From Asaia platycodi JCM 25414 (lineage in GTDB: Bacteria > Pseudomonadota > Alphaproteobacteria > Acetobacterales > Acetobacteraceae), in assembly GCF_000614545.1 (NCBI RefSeq), contig NZ_BAKW01000004.1:124001-188000 (forward strand): a stretch of 64,000 nt of DNA, given 5' to 3'. Shown here piece after piece: positions 10,428-19,290 of this stretch. The position numbers were made by a program, and so were the translations under genes. A model generated the notes under the pieces. It made no database searches, had not been told where the DNA came from, and was given only the letters and a program-made list of their open reading frames with translations. Each line of letters starts with the position of its first letter. Position 1 is the stretch's first letter.

Positions 10428-11139
10428 GCAGCATGAACCCCGATCCTCTGATGCTGTGGATCAGGGGCGCCTCGCCGGTACCATCGACCTTGCGTCGCAG
10501 CTTGCCGATATGGACATCCACCAGATTGGTCTGGGGAATGAAGCGGTAGTTCCAGACATCTTCAAGCAGCATGGTGCGCGTCAGAACCTGATTGGGGCGG
10601 CGCATCAGATATTCGAGCAGACGAAATTCACGCGGCAGCAACTCGATCTCGCGCCCCTCGCGCATGACGGTGCGATCGATCAGATCCATGTCGAGCGGGC
10701 CCACGCGCAGCGTGGTTGCGCGCGTATCGTTCGGACGGCGCAAGAGCGCCTCGATACGGGCAACGAGCTCGTCCATGGCGAAAGGCTTGGTGAGATAATC
10801 ATCACCCCCCGCCTTGAGACCCGTCACACGGTCATCGACGGCGGAAAGGGCAGAAAGCACAAGAACAGGAGACTGAACATTCTGGCTGCGCAATTTCTCG
10901 ATCACGGAAAGCCCATCGAGCAGCGGCAGCATGCGATCGAGCACCATGAGATCATAGGCCTCGCTGATGGCCGCTTCAAGCCCAGCCTGACCGGTCGAGA
11001 CATGGGACACGGCAAAGCCGCGAGCCGACAGCTCCTCGACCACTTCACGAGCGAGGGTATCGTCATCCTCGACAAATAACAGGCGGGCCTTGGCAGGCAC
11101 CTCAGGCGGGGCAAAAGAGAGGCTCTGATCCGGTGTCAT
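10414..11139 (-). CDS. OmpR-family response regulator
   Basis: This 241-residue regulator has a receiver domain (LLFVEDDDTLAREVVEEL; phospho-acceptor Asp68 in LMVLDRMLP; TKPF lysine loop) and a C-terminal winged-helix domain (REIELLPREFRLLEYLMRRPNQVLTR and LVDVHIGKLRRKV). It forms a regulator-kinase pair with the overlapping downstream gene and probably controls the adjacent RND operon. No binding-site repeats could be assigned with confidence. Confidence 0.93.
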   Translation of the reverse strand: MTPDQSLSFAPPEVPAKARLLFVEDDDTLAREVVEELSARGFAVSHVSTGQAGLEAAISEAYDLMVLDRMLPLLDGLSVIEKLRSQNVQSPVLVLSALSAVDDRVTGLKAGGDDYLTKPFAMDELVARIEALLRRPNDTRATTLRVGPLDMDLIDRTVMREGREIELLPREFRLLEYLMRRPNQVLTRTMLLEDVWNYRFIPQTNLVDVHIGKLRRKVDGTGEAPLIHSIRGSGFMLRVAL

Positions 11140-11186
11140 GCTGTCATCTCTGCCTAAACCCTTGCTGCTTCGATAGTAAATTCGGC

Positions 11187-12419
11187 TTAAAGCTCTTCCA
11201 GTGTCTCAAGGTCGTCCCCCGGTGCCTGTCCGTCAAGGCCGCGCAACTTGCGCCCCAGAACGCGCGTGCGTCTTCTGGCTTCATCGATCGTATTGCTCAT
11301 CGCACCAGCGCCACGCGAGAGTTTTTCAAGCACGCCATCCATGCGCAGCATTTCCTGCCGCGTGAGCCCGAGCAGGCGAGCAATGGCATCGGTACGCTCT
11401 TCGAGAGCCAGGGTCACATATCCGAGATGAACGGTGCGTAGCAGCGCCGGCATGAGAGACGGCCCCATGACGATCACCCGGTGCAGCCGCCCGATCTCAT
11501 CGATAAGCCCCGGAATACGCGCCACTTCCATATAGAGCCCGTCGGTCGGCAGGTAGAGCACGGCAAATTCGACCGTGATCGGCGGCTGGATATATTTCTC
11601 GCTGATCTTGCGTGCTTCCAGCCTCACCGCATTATCCAGTGCACGCCGGGCGATGCGCTCGGCCGCCTGATCGCTGCGATCGACAGCGTCGAGAAGACGC
11701 TCATAGGCTTCGGTCGGAAATTTACTGTCTATGGCAAGACGCGGCGGCACAGCGCTTCGCACCGGCATACGGAGCGCAAATTCCACTGCCTCGGTGCTGT
11801 CACCCACGCGAAAATTGCTGTCATACGACCCGGCCGGCAGAATATCGTCGAGGATGGCGCGTAGCTGTGCCTCCCCCCATCCGCCGCGCGTCTTGACGTT
11901 GCCGAACAGCCTTTTGAGGTCTCCGATCTGGGCCGTCACGGCGGAAACCTCGCCGATCGCTTTCTGCATGGCCGAAAACTGCTCGACCACGCGCTGGAAA
12001 GAAGTCTGCATCTGTTTTTCGACGGTGACATGCAGCTGTTCGCTGACAGATGCCTTGATCTGAGCAAGCTGTTCGGCATTTTCGCGCATCATGTCGCGCA
12101 GCATTTCCGACTGGGCGAGCCTCGTCTCCGCCAGCTCCTGCCCCAGACGATGGCTCAGATTAGCCAGACGGTCGCTCGTATCGCTGCGCTGCTGGTCGAG
12201 CCTTGCAGCCAGTGCACGCTCGGTCTCGACCAGCGCCTTGCGCTGAAAATCGAGATCGGCGCTGCGTTCTGCGGCTTCCCGCTCCAGCAGCACATAGATG
12301 CGTGAAAGAAGGTCGCGATCAGTCCCGCGCCGCGACAGGCGCGACCAGAGAAAGACCGCGACGGCCAGCGCCAGAACGGCAACCAGCCAGGGGAAAAAAC
12401 TGAAGAAATCCTGCGACAA
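11187..12419 (-). CDS. rmuC: DNA recombination protein RmuC
   Basis: This 410-residue RmuC homologue belongs to a family linked to limiting inversions and rearrangements at short inverted repeats. An N-terminal membrane anchor (about residues 10-26) is followed by a long coiled coil (about 45-170). The conserved nuclease-like domain follows, with GGWGEAQLRAILDDILPAGSYD, LAIDSKFPTEAYERL and FAVLYLPTDGLYMEVAR. It starts at TTG with GGAG upstream. The frame is intact and the length is family-typical. Confidence 0.92.
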   Translation of the reverse strand: MSQDFFSFFPWLVAVLALAVAVFLWSRLSRRGTDRDLLSRIYVLLEREAAERSADLDFQRKALVETERALAARLDQQRSDTSDRLANLSHRLGQELAETRLAQSEMLRDMMRENAEQLAQIKASVSEQLHVTVEKQMQTSFQRVVEQFSAMQKAIGEVSAVTAQIGDLKRLFGNVKTRGGWGEAQLRAILDDILPAGSYDSNFRVGDSTEAVEFALRMPVRSAVPPRLAIDSKFPTEAYERLLDAVDRSDQAAERIARRALDNAVRLEARKISEKYIQPPITVEFAVLYLPTDGLYMEVARIPGLIDEIGRLHRVIVMGPSLMPALLRTVHLGYVTLALEERTDAIARLLGLTRQEMLRMDGVLEKLSRGAGAMSNTIDEARRRTRVLGRKLRGLDGQAPGDDLETLEEL

Positions 12420-12542
12420 TTCGGGCTCCGTATTCTGCTCTCTCTATAAGAACAAAATAGGAATGGCGAAAGGCGTTTCCATGCTGTAGCCCCCCTTCCT
12501 GTCAGGCAAGCCCCTTCAGGTCAGCAACGTCAGCAGAGAGTC

Positions 12543-12791
12543 TCAGGGCTGGTGGATATTCCCGTAAGAGGCAGCGCCTATGCCCGGGCAGGAGCACGGA
12601 TTGCCGAGCGGAACCTGGGTCGGCATCTTGCAGGTGTAGATGCCAGCCTTGCAGGTGTAGCCATAGCCGACCACCTGCATGCCCGGCGGCGTCGGGCCGG
12701 GCGCTGCGGTGCCCTCGCAACCGGCGAGCAGCATCAGTCCGGCCAGACCGCCAAGAAGGCGTGCAGAGCGGCGAAAGGGTGTCGAAGACAT
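12543..12791 (-). CDS. Small secreted lipoprotein, function unknown
   Basis: The 82-residue predicted lipoprotein has a basic N-terminus (MSSTPFRRSARLLGG) and a hydrophobic core ending in the lipobox MLLAGCEG, with the lipidated Cys near residue 24. The mature part is short and cysteine-rich (CKAGIYTCKMP, NPCSCPGIG). It could be disulfide-bonded or bind a metal. The ATG at 12791 is chosen because AGGA lies just upstream and the signal peptide begins there; a longer in-frame start lacks support. I recognise no family. Confidence 0.65.
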   Translation of the reverse strand: MSSTPFRRSARLLGGLAGLMLLAGCEGTAAPGPTPPGMQVVGYGYTCKAGIYTCKMPTQVPLGNPCSCPGIGAASYGNIHQP

Positions 12792-12888
12792 CAAGATGGT
12801 TCCTTTTCTGCTTTGGGTTCGGCATCCGATCAATCGGATCGGCCCGACCCGCTTCGTTGCGAAGAACGACCGGGAATGAAGGCGGTTT

Positions 12889-13425
12889 TCAGGCAGTTTT
12901 GTCACGATATTGCGCCACTACCGCCTCGCAGAAAGCGGGCAGATCGTCAGGGCAACGCGAACTCACCAGATTGCCATCGATCACGACTTCGCGGTCCATC
13001 CAGTTTGCGCCTGCATTCAGCAGATCGGTCTGAAGTGAGGGCCATGAGGTAAGGCGCCGTCCCTTGACGCCACCAGCCTCGATCAGCGTCCAGGCACCAT
13101 GACAGATACTGGCAATCGGCTTGCCTTCCGCCACGAAGCCGCGAAGAAAGGCGATAGCCGCCTCGTCGATGCGTAGTTTGTCCGGATTGGTGGTGCCGCC
13201 TGGCAGCACGATACCGGCAAGCTCCATATCGGCAGCAGCACCGATGGTCGCGTCGACCTTGTGGCGCGACACTGGCGTCACGTCGCCTTCCATCGCCTGG
13301 ATCTCGCCCTTGGCCGAAGAGACGAGCAGCGTCTTGATACCGGCATTTTCAAGCGCCTGACGCGGCTGAACAAGTTCGCATTCCTCGACACCGTCAGTTG
13401 CAAGAATGGCCACGCAAAGAGTCAT
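12889..13425 (-). CDS. DJ-1/PfpI family protein (type 1 glutamine amidotransferase-like)
   Basis: This 178-residue protein resembles the PfpI/YhbO group, whose members are described as stress-related glyoxalases, deglycases or proteases. The nucleophilic elbow ASICHGAWTLIEAG places Cys108 next to His109, and the conserved VLPGGTTNPDKLR loop and SWPSLQTDLLNAGANW region are present. The start at 13425 has a strong AGGAGG. Physiological substrate unknown; aldehyde-damage defence would fit an acetic acid bacterium, but this is inference. Confidence 0.9.
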   Translation of the reverse strand: MTLCVAILATDGVEECELVQPRQALENAGIKTLLVSSAKGEIQAMEGDVTPVSRHKVDATIGAAADMELAGIVLPGGTTNPDKLRIDEAAIAFLRGFVAEGKPIASICHGAWTLIEAGGVKGRRLTSWPSLQTDLLNAGANWMDREVVIDGNLVSSRCPDDLPAFCEAVVAQYRDKTA

Positions 13426-13531
13426 GAAATCGACCTCCTGAAACAAGACCGCATCGCGGCGGCCTATGAATGAGCGTGGGTTCAAGACGCATCAGCGCAG
13501 GACAGGTTCGAAAACCCGGGGCGTCAGACGC

Positions 13532-14709
13532 TCAGTGCCTCTCGGCAATCGCCTTACCTGCCGCAACGCCGCTCGACCACGCCCACTGAAAATTATACCC
13601 GCCAAGCCAGCCCGTGACATCAACGGCCTCCCCGATGGCGAACAGCCCCGGCACGTCCCGCGCTTCCATGGTCTTGGAAGACAGAACGCGCGTATCGATA
13701 CCGCCCTTCATCACCTCGGCCTTGGCATAGCCTCAGTGCCCGACAGCTTCGGCTTCCAGGCCGAGATCTGGGCCGCCACCGACGCGATGCGCTTATCCGG
13801 CAGATTGGCGAGCGTGCAGGTAAGATCGGACAGTGTGTTTTCGGCAATATGACGCGCCAGACGCTGGGGCAGATCCTGCAAGAGCGAGGGCGGCTCGGCG
13901 CGCGGCCGCGCCTTCTTGATGGCCCCAAGCGCCTCCCTGGCGTCCTGCCCCGGCAACATGTCGATCAGCGGCGCATCGAGCGGGCCGTTCTGATAGGACG
14001 AAATCTGCAAGATGGCCGGGCCTGAAATGCCGCGATGGGTAAAGACCATGCCATCGGTAAAGCCGATCTTGCCCATGCTGGCACGCACCGGCAGCGAGAC
14101 ACCGGCCAGCTCGGGCAGAGGCGTTTCGAGCGTCAGAGGCACGAGGCCCGGCACAGTAGGCACGACGGACAAGCCGAACTGACGTGCAAGACGCAGCGAC
14201 AGATCGCTCGCCCCCAGCTTGGGGATGGACAGGCCTCCCGTTGCGAGCACGACGCTACGGGCGCTGAATTCGCCCGCATCGGTCTGGACATGAAACACGT
14301 CGCTTCTGGTCACGCTGCGTATGGTGGTGTTGAAGCGCATCTCGCACCCTTCTGCCTCACGCAGAAGCAGCGAGACGATGTCGCGGGCCGAATTGGTACA
14401 GAAAAGCTGCCCTTCGGCCTTTTCTTCCCACGCAATACCGTGACGCTCGACCAGCGCGAGAAAATCGCGCGGCGTATAACCCGCCAGCGCCGAGCGCATG
14501 AAATGGCGATTAGCCGAAAGAAAATTATCGGCCTTCGCGTCGAGATTGGTAAAATTGCACCGCCCGCCGCCCGAAATTAGGATCTTGCGCCCGGCTTCTG
14601 CCGAGTGGTCGAGCACGAGCACAGACGCCCCGCCCTTGCGCGCCGTGGCAGCCGCCATCAGCCCGGCAGCACCGGCCCCGAGAATGACGGCATCAAAAAT
14701 CTTGTTCAT
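13532..14709 (-). CDS. NAD(P)/FAD-dependent oxidoreductase, BaiN/HI0933 family (one-base frameshift)
   Basis: The flavoprotein is about 392 residues after repair. The N-terminal FAD-binding motif is AVILGAGAAGLMAAATA, followed by the family hallmark GRKILISGGGRCNFTN. A central NQLF-like cap follows (GLVPLTLETPLPELAGVSLPV). The C-terminus (KGGIDTRVLSSKTMEAR through to GEAVDVTGWLGGYNFQWAWSSG) is in the next frame. One missing G near 13733 restores TEGYAKAEVMKGG. Function in this family is poorly defined. Its ATG lies just past the stop of the FzlA-like gene, so the two are probably co-transcribed. Confidence 0.88.
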
Positions 14710-15374
14710 TCAGAAATCCAGATCGGCGTAATGCGCGGGCGGGTTGAACCCGTTCACACGGTCATTGAGCAGCGAGCGAAAGCTCGGTCGCGACTTCATG
14801 CGGGCATACCAGTCCTTGGCGGCAGGCGCTTGGACCAGTCAATATCGCCAATGAAATCGAGGCAGGAGAGATGCGCTGCCGCTGCAAAATCGGCGATCGA
14901 CAGCATGTTGCCCGCCAGCCATGAGCGCGTTTCTGCCAGCCAGCCGATATAATCGAGATGAAAGCGCATATTGGCATAGCCCGCGCGCAAGGCCGTACCA
15001 TCGGGATTGCCCCGCCCGGCCAGACGCTTGTCGACCTTCTCACCCAGAAGATTGCGCGACACCTCGTGCCCGAACTTGCCCTCGAACCACGCCATGAGAC
15101 GACGCACCTCGACACGCTCGGCCAGAGTACGCCCCATGAGCGGCGCATCGGGATAAGCCTCTTCAAGATACTCGCAGATCACCCAGCATTCGGAATCGAC
15201 AGCCCGTTCTCTTCGACGAGCAACGGCACGTCACCCGCGGGATTGAGCGCGAGATATTCCGGGCGGTTTTCCCACACCTTTTCGGTCTTGCTCATAGGGT
15301 AACCGTTTCTCGGCAAGAACAAGCCTGACCTGACGGCTTTGCGGCGAGAGCGGCAGATGGTACAGAATGCGCAT
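14710..15374 (-). CDS. GST-fold protein, FzlA-like (three frame breaks)
   Basis: This is a glutathione-S-transferase fold protein of about 222 residues after repair. It begins MRILYHLPLSPQSRQVRLVLAEKRLPYE and continues ENRPEYLALNPAGDVPLLVEENGLSIPNA. Next come VICEYLEEAYPDAPLMGRTLAERVEVRR, GKFGHEVSRNLLGEKV, and a tail PPAHYADLDF. Breaks lie near 15298 (net two bases missing or one extra), 15184 (one missing in a G run) and 14828 (one missing). The layout resembles FzlA, the Caulobacter GST-fold protein that binds FtsZ. A location divergent from minCDE supports a division role, though I identify it from memory of the family only. Three breaks in one gene could also mean decay. Confidence 0.55.
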
Positions 15375-15472
15375 CCTGCATTCTTAAGCGTCTGCCCCGT
15401 GGCGAAGCAAGAGAGCTGCACAGTCATACCGACCAAATTCCTGTTCATGAGCCCTCAGAGCGTTTCCAGACG
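15375..15472. promoter_or_regulatory. Divergent promoter region, fzlA-like / minC
   Basis: A 98-bp spacer separates the FzlA-like gene (minus) and minC (plus). It must carry both promoters, but no convincing -35/-10 pair or operator was identified by eye. Confidence 0.3.
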
Positions 15473-16222
15473 ATGACAGACCAGACGACAAGCGCCGATC
15501 TCGACCCCGCCCCCGTCAGAGCGCCGATGCGCATCCGGGCACGCGGGCGCTCTTTTCTGGCGCTCGTCCTGTCTCCCGAAGCACCGCTCGATGCGTGGCT
15601 GGAAGGGCTCGACAACCAGATCGCACGCTCGGTCGGCTTCTTTGCCGGCCGTCCTGTCATTCTCGATCTTGGCCTCGTGGAGCAGGATGCTGAAGGGCTC
15701 GAAACGCTTCAGGCGGCGCTCAGAGAGCGCAGCATTCACATGATCGGAATCGAGGGCGCCGACCGCAGCTGGATGGCCCTCGCCGAATGGGACTGGCCCG
15801 CGTCCCTCGAAGGCGGACGCGCCAGCGGCGCCGTCGAGTTTCCCGAGGCAGAAGGCGAGGCGCCAGCGCCGGCTGAAATGCCTACGCAGCGCGCGGAAAG
15901 CCTGATTCTGGACCGCGCCATACGTTCCGGCCAGAGCATCATGCATCTGGATGGCGATATCGTGGTTATCGGGTCGGTTGCCTCAGGGGCCGAGCTGGTC
16001 GCTGGCGGGTCGATTCATGTCTATGGTGCCTTGCGCGGACGGGCCATTGCCGGTGTCGGCGGGCAGCCGAATGCGCGCGTTTTCGCCGCCCGCATGCAGG
16101 CCGAATTGCTGGCGATAGACGGGTTTTACATGATCGCCGAAGAAATAGACGCGGGGATTCATGATCAGCCTGCCCAGGCGATGCTGGCCGAGGACCGCGT
16201 TACCGTAACAAAACTCCCTTAA
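15473..16222 (+). CDS. minC: Septum site-determining protein MinC
   Basis: This 249-residue FtsZ assembly inhibitor acts with MinD at the poles. An N-terminal domain (RARGRSFLALVLSPEAPLDAWLEGL) is joined by an acidic Ala/Pro linker (about 118-140) to the C-terminal beta-helix. That domain is clear: RSGQSIMHLDGDIVVIGSVASGAELVAGGSIHVYGALRGRAIAG, then NARVFAARMQAELLAIDGFYM. It leads the minC-minD-minE cluster. The frame is intact. Confidence 0.95.
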   Translation: MTDQTTSADLDPAPVRAPMRIRARGRSFLALVLSPEAPLDAWLEGLDNQIARSVGFFAGRPVILDLGLVEQDAEGLETLQAALRERSIHMIGIEGADRSWMALAEWDWPASLEGGRASGAVEFPEAEGEAPAPAEMPTQRAESLILDRAIRSGQSIMHLDGDIVVIGSVASGAELVAGGSIHVYGALRGRAIAGVGGQPNARVFAARMQAELLAIDGFYMIAEEIDAGIHDQPAQAMLAEDRVTVTKLP

Positions 16223-16334
16223 AGGGAACTATTTGCGCACAAGAGATTGCGGCGCAAACCCTTTCCTCATTAAGATTGCAATGCCGCACCATCGGGATTG
16301 CGGTTTTTACCGTTAAAGTTTTGGTGGAGCGCAC
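16223..16334 (+). other. minC-minD spacer
   Basis: A 112-nt spacer. TTGCGC and GCGCAA form a loose inverted repeat around 16232-16256. A separate minD promoter is possible, but no clear -35/-10 pair was seen. Confidence 0.25.
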
Positions 16335-17149
16335 ATGGCTAAGGTGCTGGTAGTCACTTCCGGTAAGGGCGGGGTCGGAAAGACGACCACGACAGCAGCA
16401 CTGGGTGCCGCGCTGGCCCAGTCGGGACAAAATGTCGTCGTGATCGATTTCGATGTCGGTCTGCGTAATCTGGATCTGGTGATGGGCGCCGAACGCCGTG
16501 TCGTGTTCGACTTCATCAACGTCGTTCAGGGCGATGCCAAGCTGTCGCAGGCGCTTATCCGCGATAAGCGCTGCGAGACGCTCTCCATTCTTCCTGCCTC
16601 GCAGACCCGCGACAAGGATGCACTGACCGCCGAAGGCGTGGCACAGGTCATCGACGAGCTGCGCGAAAAGTTCGACTGGATCATCTGTGACAGTCCGGCC
16701 GGTATCGAGCGCGGCGCCAGATGGCCATGTATCACGCCGATGTCGCTGTGGTCGTCACGAACCCGGAAGTCAGCTCGGTGCGCGACAGTGATCGCATCAT
16801 CGGCATGCTCGACAGCACAACCGCCAAAGCCAAGAACGGCGAGAAGGTGGAAAAACACCTGCTCATGACCCGTTACGACCCGTCTCGCGCTGCCAGGGGC
16901 GAGATGCTGAACACCGAAGACGTGCTGGAAATTCTCTCCATTCCGCTGCTCGGCATCGTGCCGGAGAGCGAGGAAGTGCTGCGCGCTTCGAATGTCGGCT
17001 CGCCCGTTACGCTCTCGAACCCCGAATCCGCCCCGGCGCGCGCCTATTTCGACGCGGCCCGCCGTCTGCAGGGCGAGAAGCTCGAAATCCAGATACCGAT
17101 TGAGCGCAAGGGGTTGCTCGACTGGTTGTTCAAGAAGAGGGTCGCATGA
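16335..17149 (+). CDS. minD: Septum site-determining ATPase MinD (one-base frameshift)
   Basis: MinD is the membrane-cycling ParA-type ATPase that recruits MinC. The deviant Walker [12 protein letters not shown] (Lys11 and Lys16), [14 protein letters not shown] and [12 protein letters not shown] lie in one frame. The rest, [25 protein letters not shown] onward, is in the next. One missing C near 16717 restores [10 protein letters not shown], giving 271 residues. The C-terminal amphipathic membrane-targeting helix ([13 protein letters not shown]) is present. It overlaps minE by 4 nt. The break is most likely a sequencing error. Confidence 0.94.
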
Positions 17150-17418
17150 GCCTGTTCGGTCTTTTCACCAAACGCAACACCAGCGCGGTCGCCCGTGATC
17201 GCCTCCAGATCCTGCTAGCCCATGAACGGTCGGGAAATGGCAACTCCGAACTGATCAGCCAGTTACATCGCGAGATCCTTGAAGTGATCAAGCGCCATGT
17301 GACGGTCGATCAGGACAAGGTGCAGGTCAAGCTCGATGGCGGCCTCGATGGCTGTTCCGTTCTCGAGATCGATATCGAGATGCCGCAGATGGACAAGGAT
17401 ACACGGCGCTCGGCCTGA
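17146..17418 (+). CDS. minE: Cell division topological specificity factor MinE
   Basis: The 90-residue MinE displaces MinC from MinD and drives its oscillation. The N-terminal membrane-targeting stretch [28 protein letters not shown] is conserved and includes the MinD-contact helix. The C-terminal topological domain follows ([39 protein letters not shown]). Its start codon overlaps the minD stop (ATGA type). Confidence 0.96.
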   Translation: MSLFGLFTKRNTSAVARDRLQILLAHERSGNGNSELISQLHREILEVIKRHVTVDQDKVQVKLDGGLDGCSVLEIDIEMPQMDKDTRRSA

Positions 17419-17452
17419 TTACTCGGGTCGGTGCCAAAACGGGAGACAAGGT

Positions 17453-17814
17453 TTGAGCGGTTTTTTCGGTTCGATGATCAATTCTGCCTCGGGTCCATGG
17501 GTGACAAGCTCAAGGAAAAGCTCGGCGGCAGCATTGGTGAGTATCTCACCAGCGAACAGGGTTTACAGATGCTTCTCGATCAGGCGCGCAAGGCCGGTCT
17601 TGAAGACAAGGTACGTTCCTGGATCGGTTCGGGTGTGAACCTGCCGATCTCTGCTGACGAGTTGCGCGCTCTGCTGACAGATGAGCAGGTTCAGATGCTG
17701 GTCTCCAAGACGGGCCTGCCCGCTGGTGCCCTGCTTCCGGCTCTCGCCCAGTTCCTGCCGGGCGTGATCGATCATCACACCAGTGAACAGACGGACACGC
17801 CGCCCACGGCCTGA
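17453..17814 (+). CDS. YidB-like (DUF937) protein (one-base frameshift)
   Basis: This is a YidB/DUF937-family protein of about 120 residues after repair. The likely TTG start at 17453 follows GGAG and gives LSGFFGSMINSASGP. One missing C near 17495 then joins it to MGDKLKEKLGGSIGEYL. The family core ARKAGLEDKVRSWIGSGVNLPISADELRALLTDEQVQML ends in LPALAQFLPGVID. Function unknown. It sits 34 nt after minE and ends at a terminator, so it is probably part of the min transcript. Confidence 0.8.
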
Positions 17815-17836
17815 AGAAAATCTCTCGCGACATCTC

Positions 17837-17869
17837 AAAAAGCCGGATCGGGTGACGATCCGGCTTTTT
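17837..17869. terminator. Bidirectional intrinsic terminator after yidB-like gene
   Basis: A perfect 14-bp inverted repeat (AAAAAGCCGGATCG and CGATCCGGCTTTTT) with a 5-nt loop lies between convergent genes. The stem is GC-rich with A/T tracts on both ends, so it can terminate both the min transcript (plus) and the MRJP-family gene (minus). Confidence 0.92.
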
Positions 17870-17893
17870 GCGTTTCTAGACTCCCTGTCGTCT

Positions 17894-19072
17894 TCAGCCC
17901 TGATTGTCCGGCATCGCATCAAGGGGGACGAGCGGCTCAACCGGGAAACGGATCAGCAGATAAGGCGGTCGACGGCGGTTCTGGCCCTCATTGAAGGAGG
18001 GTAGACGGTTCCATTGTCCAAGCGTGCAATAGATCCAGTCCTTCGTGGCGCAGATGCCATCTGGAGAGAGAATGCGCGGGTCCCTCACCGCCATTTTGAA
18101 AGCTCCGTCAGGGTCGCGGCGCAGAATGCAGTCATGTTCATAATTGGTGGTGTAGAGCCGGTCATGCCGGTCGAAGCATAACCCGTCGGCGGTGCCCTTT
18201 TCTCCCTCATCACGCACCAGCGCCCCCAAGGCCTGGTCAGTGAGCGACCTGTCAGCCAAAGCCTTGGTCGGAAGGCTATAGAGACGTCGACTTGTGAGAG
18301 GCGAATAATAAAGCCGCGACTCATCATTTGGCAGGGCAATGCCATCCGCCCCACCTGAGACCATTTGCGGATGATGGGGGATGTAACGCCTTGGCTCGCC
18401 CTCCACGATCGCCAGAAAGCCTGTTTCAGCCTGAGTAGAGGGATGTTGCGCCAACACACGCCGCGTTGTGCCTGTCGCAATATCGGCCACGACCAGAGCC
18501 GCCTGTGTACCGAAGGATGAGTCGGTCACGAAAACCGTGCCCTTGTCACCGACAGACAGCGCCACGCGCAGATCGTTCATATGGCTGTCAGGCAGCATGA
18601 CCGGCTCCTTGAGAATGATCTTGTGCACCACCTGACCGGTCGCCGGGTCTATACAGATAATCTTCGCTGCCCCATCGGGAATATCATGCTTGGCCAGCTT
18701 GCCGTCATCGATGAGCCAGAGTCGGTTCTGGCTGTCCAGCGCAAGACCGTGCACCGACATCAGTCTGTCGGCAGGCGCGCGCCCGGACGGCAAGCTCATT
18801 TCAGCCGACGGATAGGGTATGATCTTGCCTCCCTTCACCTCACCCAGCGTCGCGCCAGCGTGATTTTCGGCGTGACGGGGAAAGCTGACGAAAAGGCGCC
18901 CATCGGGCAGAACCGCGACACCCGATGGGCCAGGCCCCGTGAACTCGGCTACGATATCGAACACGCCGGAAGAGCTGGTGCCATCATCCGCATTGCCGCT
19001 GGCGCGAGCCTGACCCGTCATGCCGAGAAGAGGCGCACAACTGGCAGCTGAGAGGAAAGACCGGCGTTTCAT
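17894..19072 (-). CDS. Secreted MRJP/yellow-family protein
   Basis: This 392-residue exported protein belongs to the major royal jelly/yellow family, a six-bladed propeller. A signal peptide with MKRRSFLSAASCAPLLGM looks Tat- or Sec-like. Family segments include PSGVAVLPDGRLFVSFPR, SVHGLALDSQNRLWLIDDG, PDSHMNDLRVAL and GTADGLCFDRHDRLYTTNYEHDCILRR. Bacterial members have been compared with gluconolactonases and dopachrome-converting enzymes, but no activity can be assigned. It is divergent from a TonB-dependent receptor, which may point to a shared nutrient. The frame is intact. Confidence 0.88.
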   Translation of the reverse strand: MKRRSFLSAASCAPLLGMTGQARASGNADDGTSSSGVFDIVAEFTGPGPSGVAVLPDGRLFVSFPRHAENHAGATLGEVKGGKIIPYPSAEMSLPSGRAPADRLMSVHGLALDSQNRLWLIDDGKLAKHDIPDGAAKIICIDPATGQVVHKIILKEPVMLPDSHMNDLRVALSVGDKGTVFVTDSSFGTQAALVVADIATGTTRRVLAQHPSTQAETGFLAIVEGEPRRYIPHHPQMVSGGADGIALPNDESRLYYSPLTSRRLYSLPTKALADRSLTDQALGALVRDEGEKGTADGLCFDRHDRLYTTNYEHDCILRRDPDGAFKMAVRDPRILSPDGICATKDWIYCTLGQWNRLPSFNEGQNRRRPPYLLIRFPVEPLVPLDAMPDNQG

Positions 19073-19180
19073 GGCATGTCACCCAGGCAGAGACTTGAAA
19101 GGATCTTGGGTCAACGCCCTGCACCCTGACTAGCTCCCTCGATTAAAACGCTTTTCACAACGGTACGCCTGTCGCCAATT

Positions 19181-19195
19181 TGTCACGGTCTGACA
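19181..19195. promoter_or_regulatory. Inverted repeat between MRJP gene and TonB receptor
   Basis: TGTCA-N5-TGACA, flanked outward by TTTG and CAAA-like bases, lies in the 218-bp divergent region (19073-19290). It has the shape of a dimeric regulator site and could control one or both genes. No regulator is encoded nearby, so the assignment is speculative. Confidence 0.35.
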
Positions 19196-19290
19196 CAAAA
19201 TCAGCACGAGCAACCGGCAGATGTTGTTATGTTATATCATACACAATAGGAACGACATCGATCTGTTTCGCTTCCAGCCCATGGATTGTC

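Noticed and set aside
13532-15374. Pseudogene cluster (flavoprotein and FzlA-like)
   Set aside because: Each break is a single small indel with perfect continuation, the same as in essential genes such as rplK and minD; error is simpler than decay, although three breaks in the FzlA-like gene leave some doubt.
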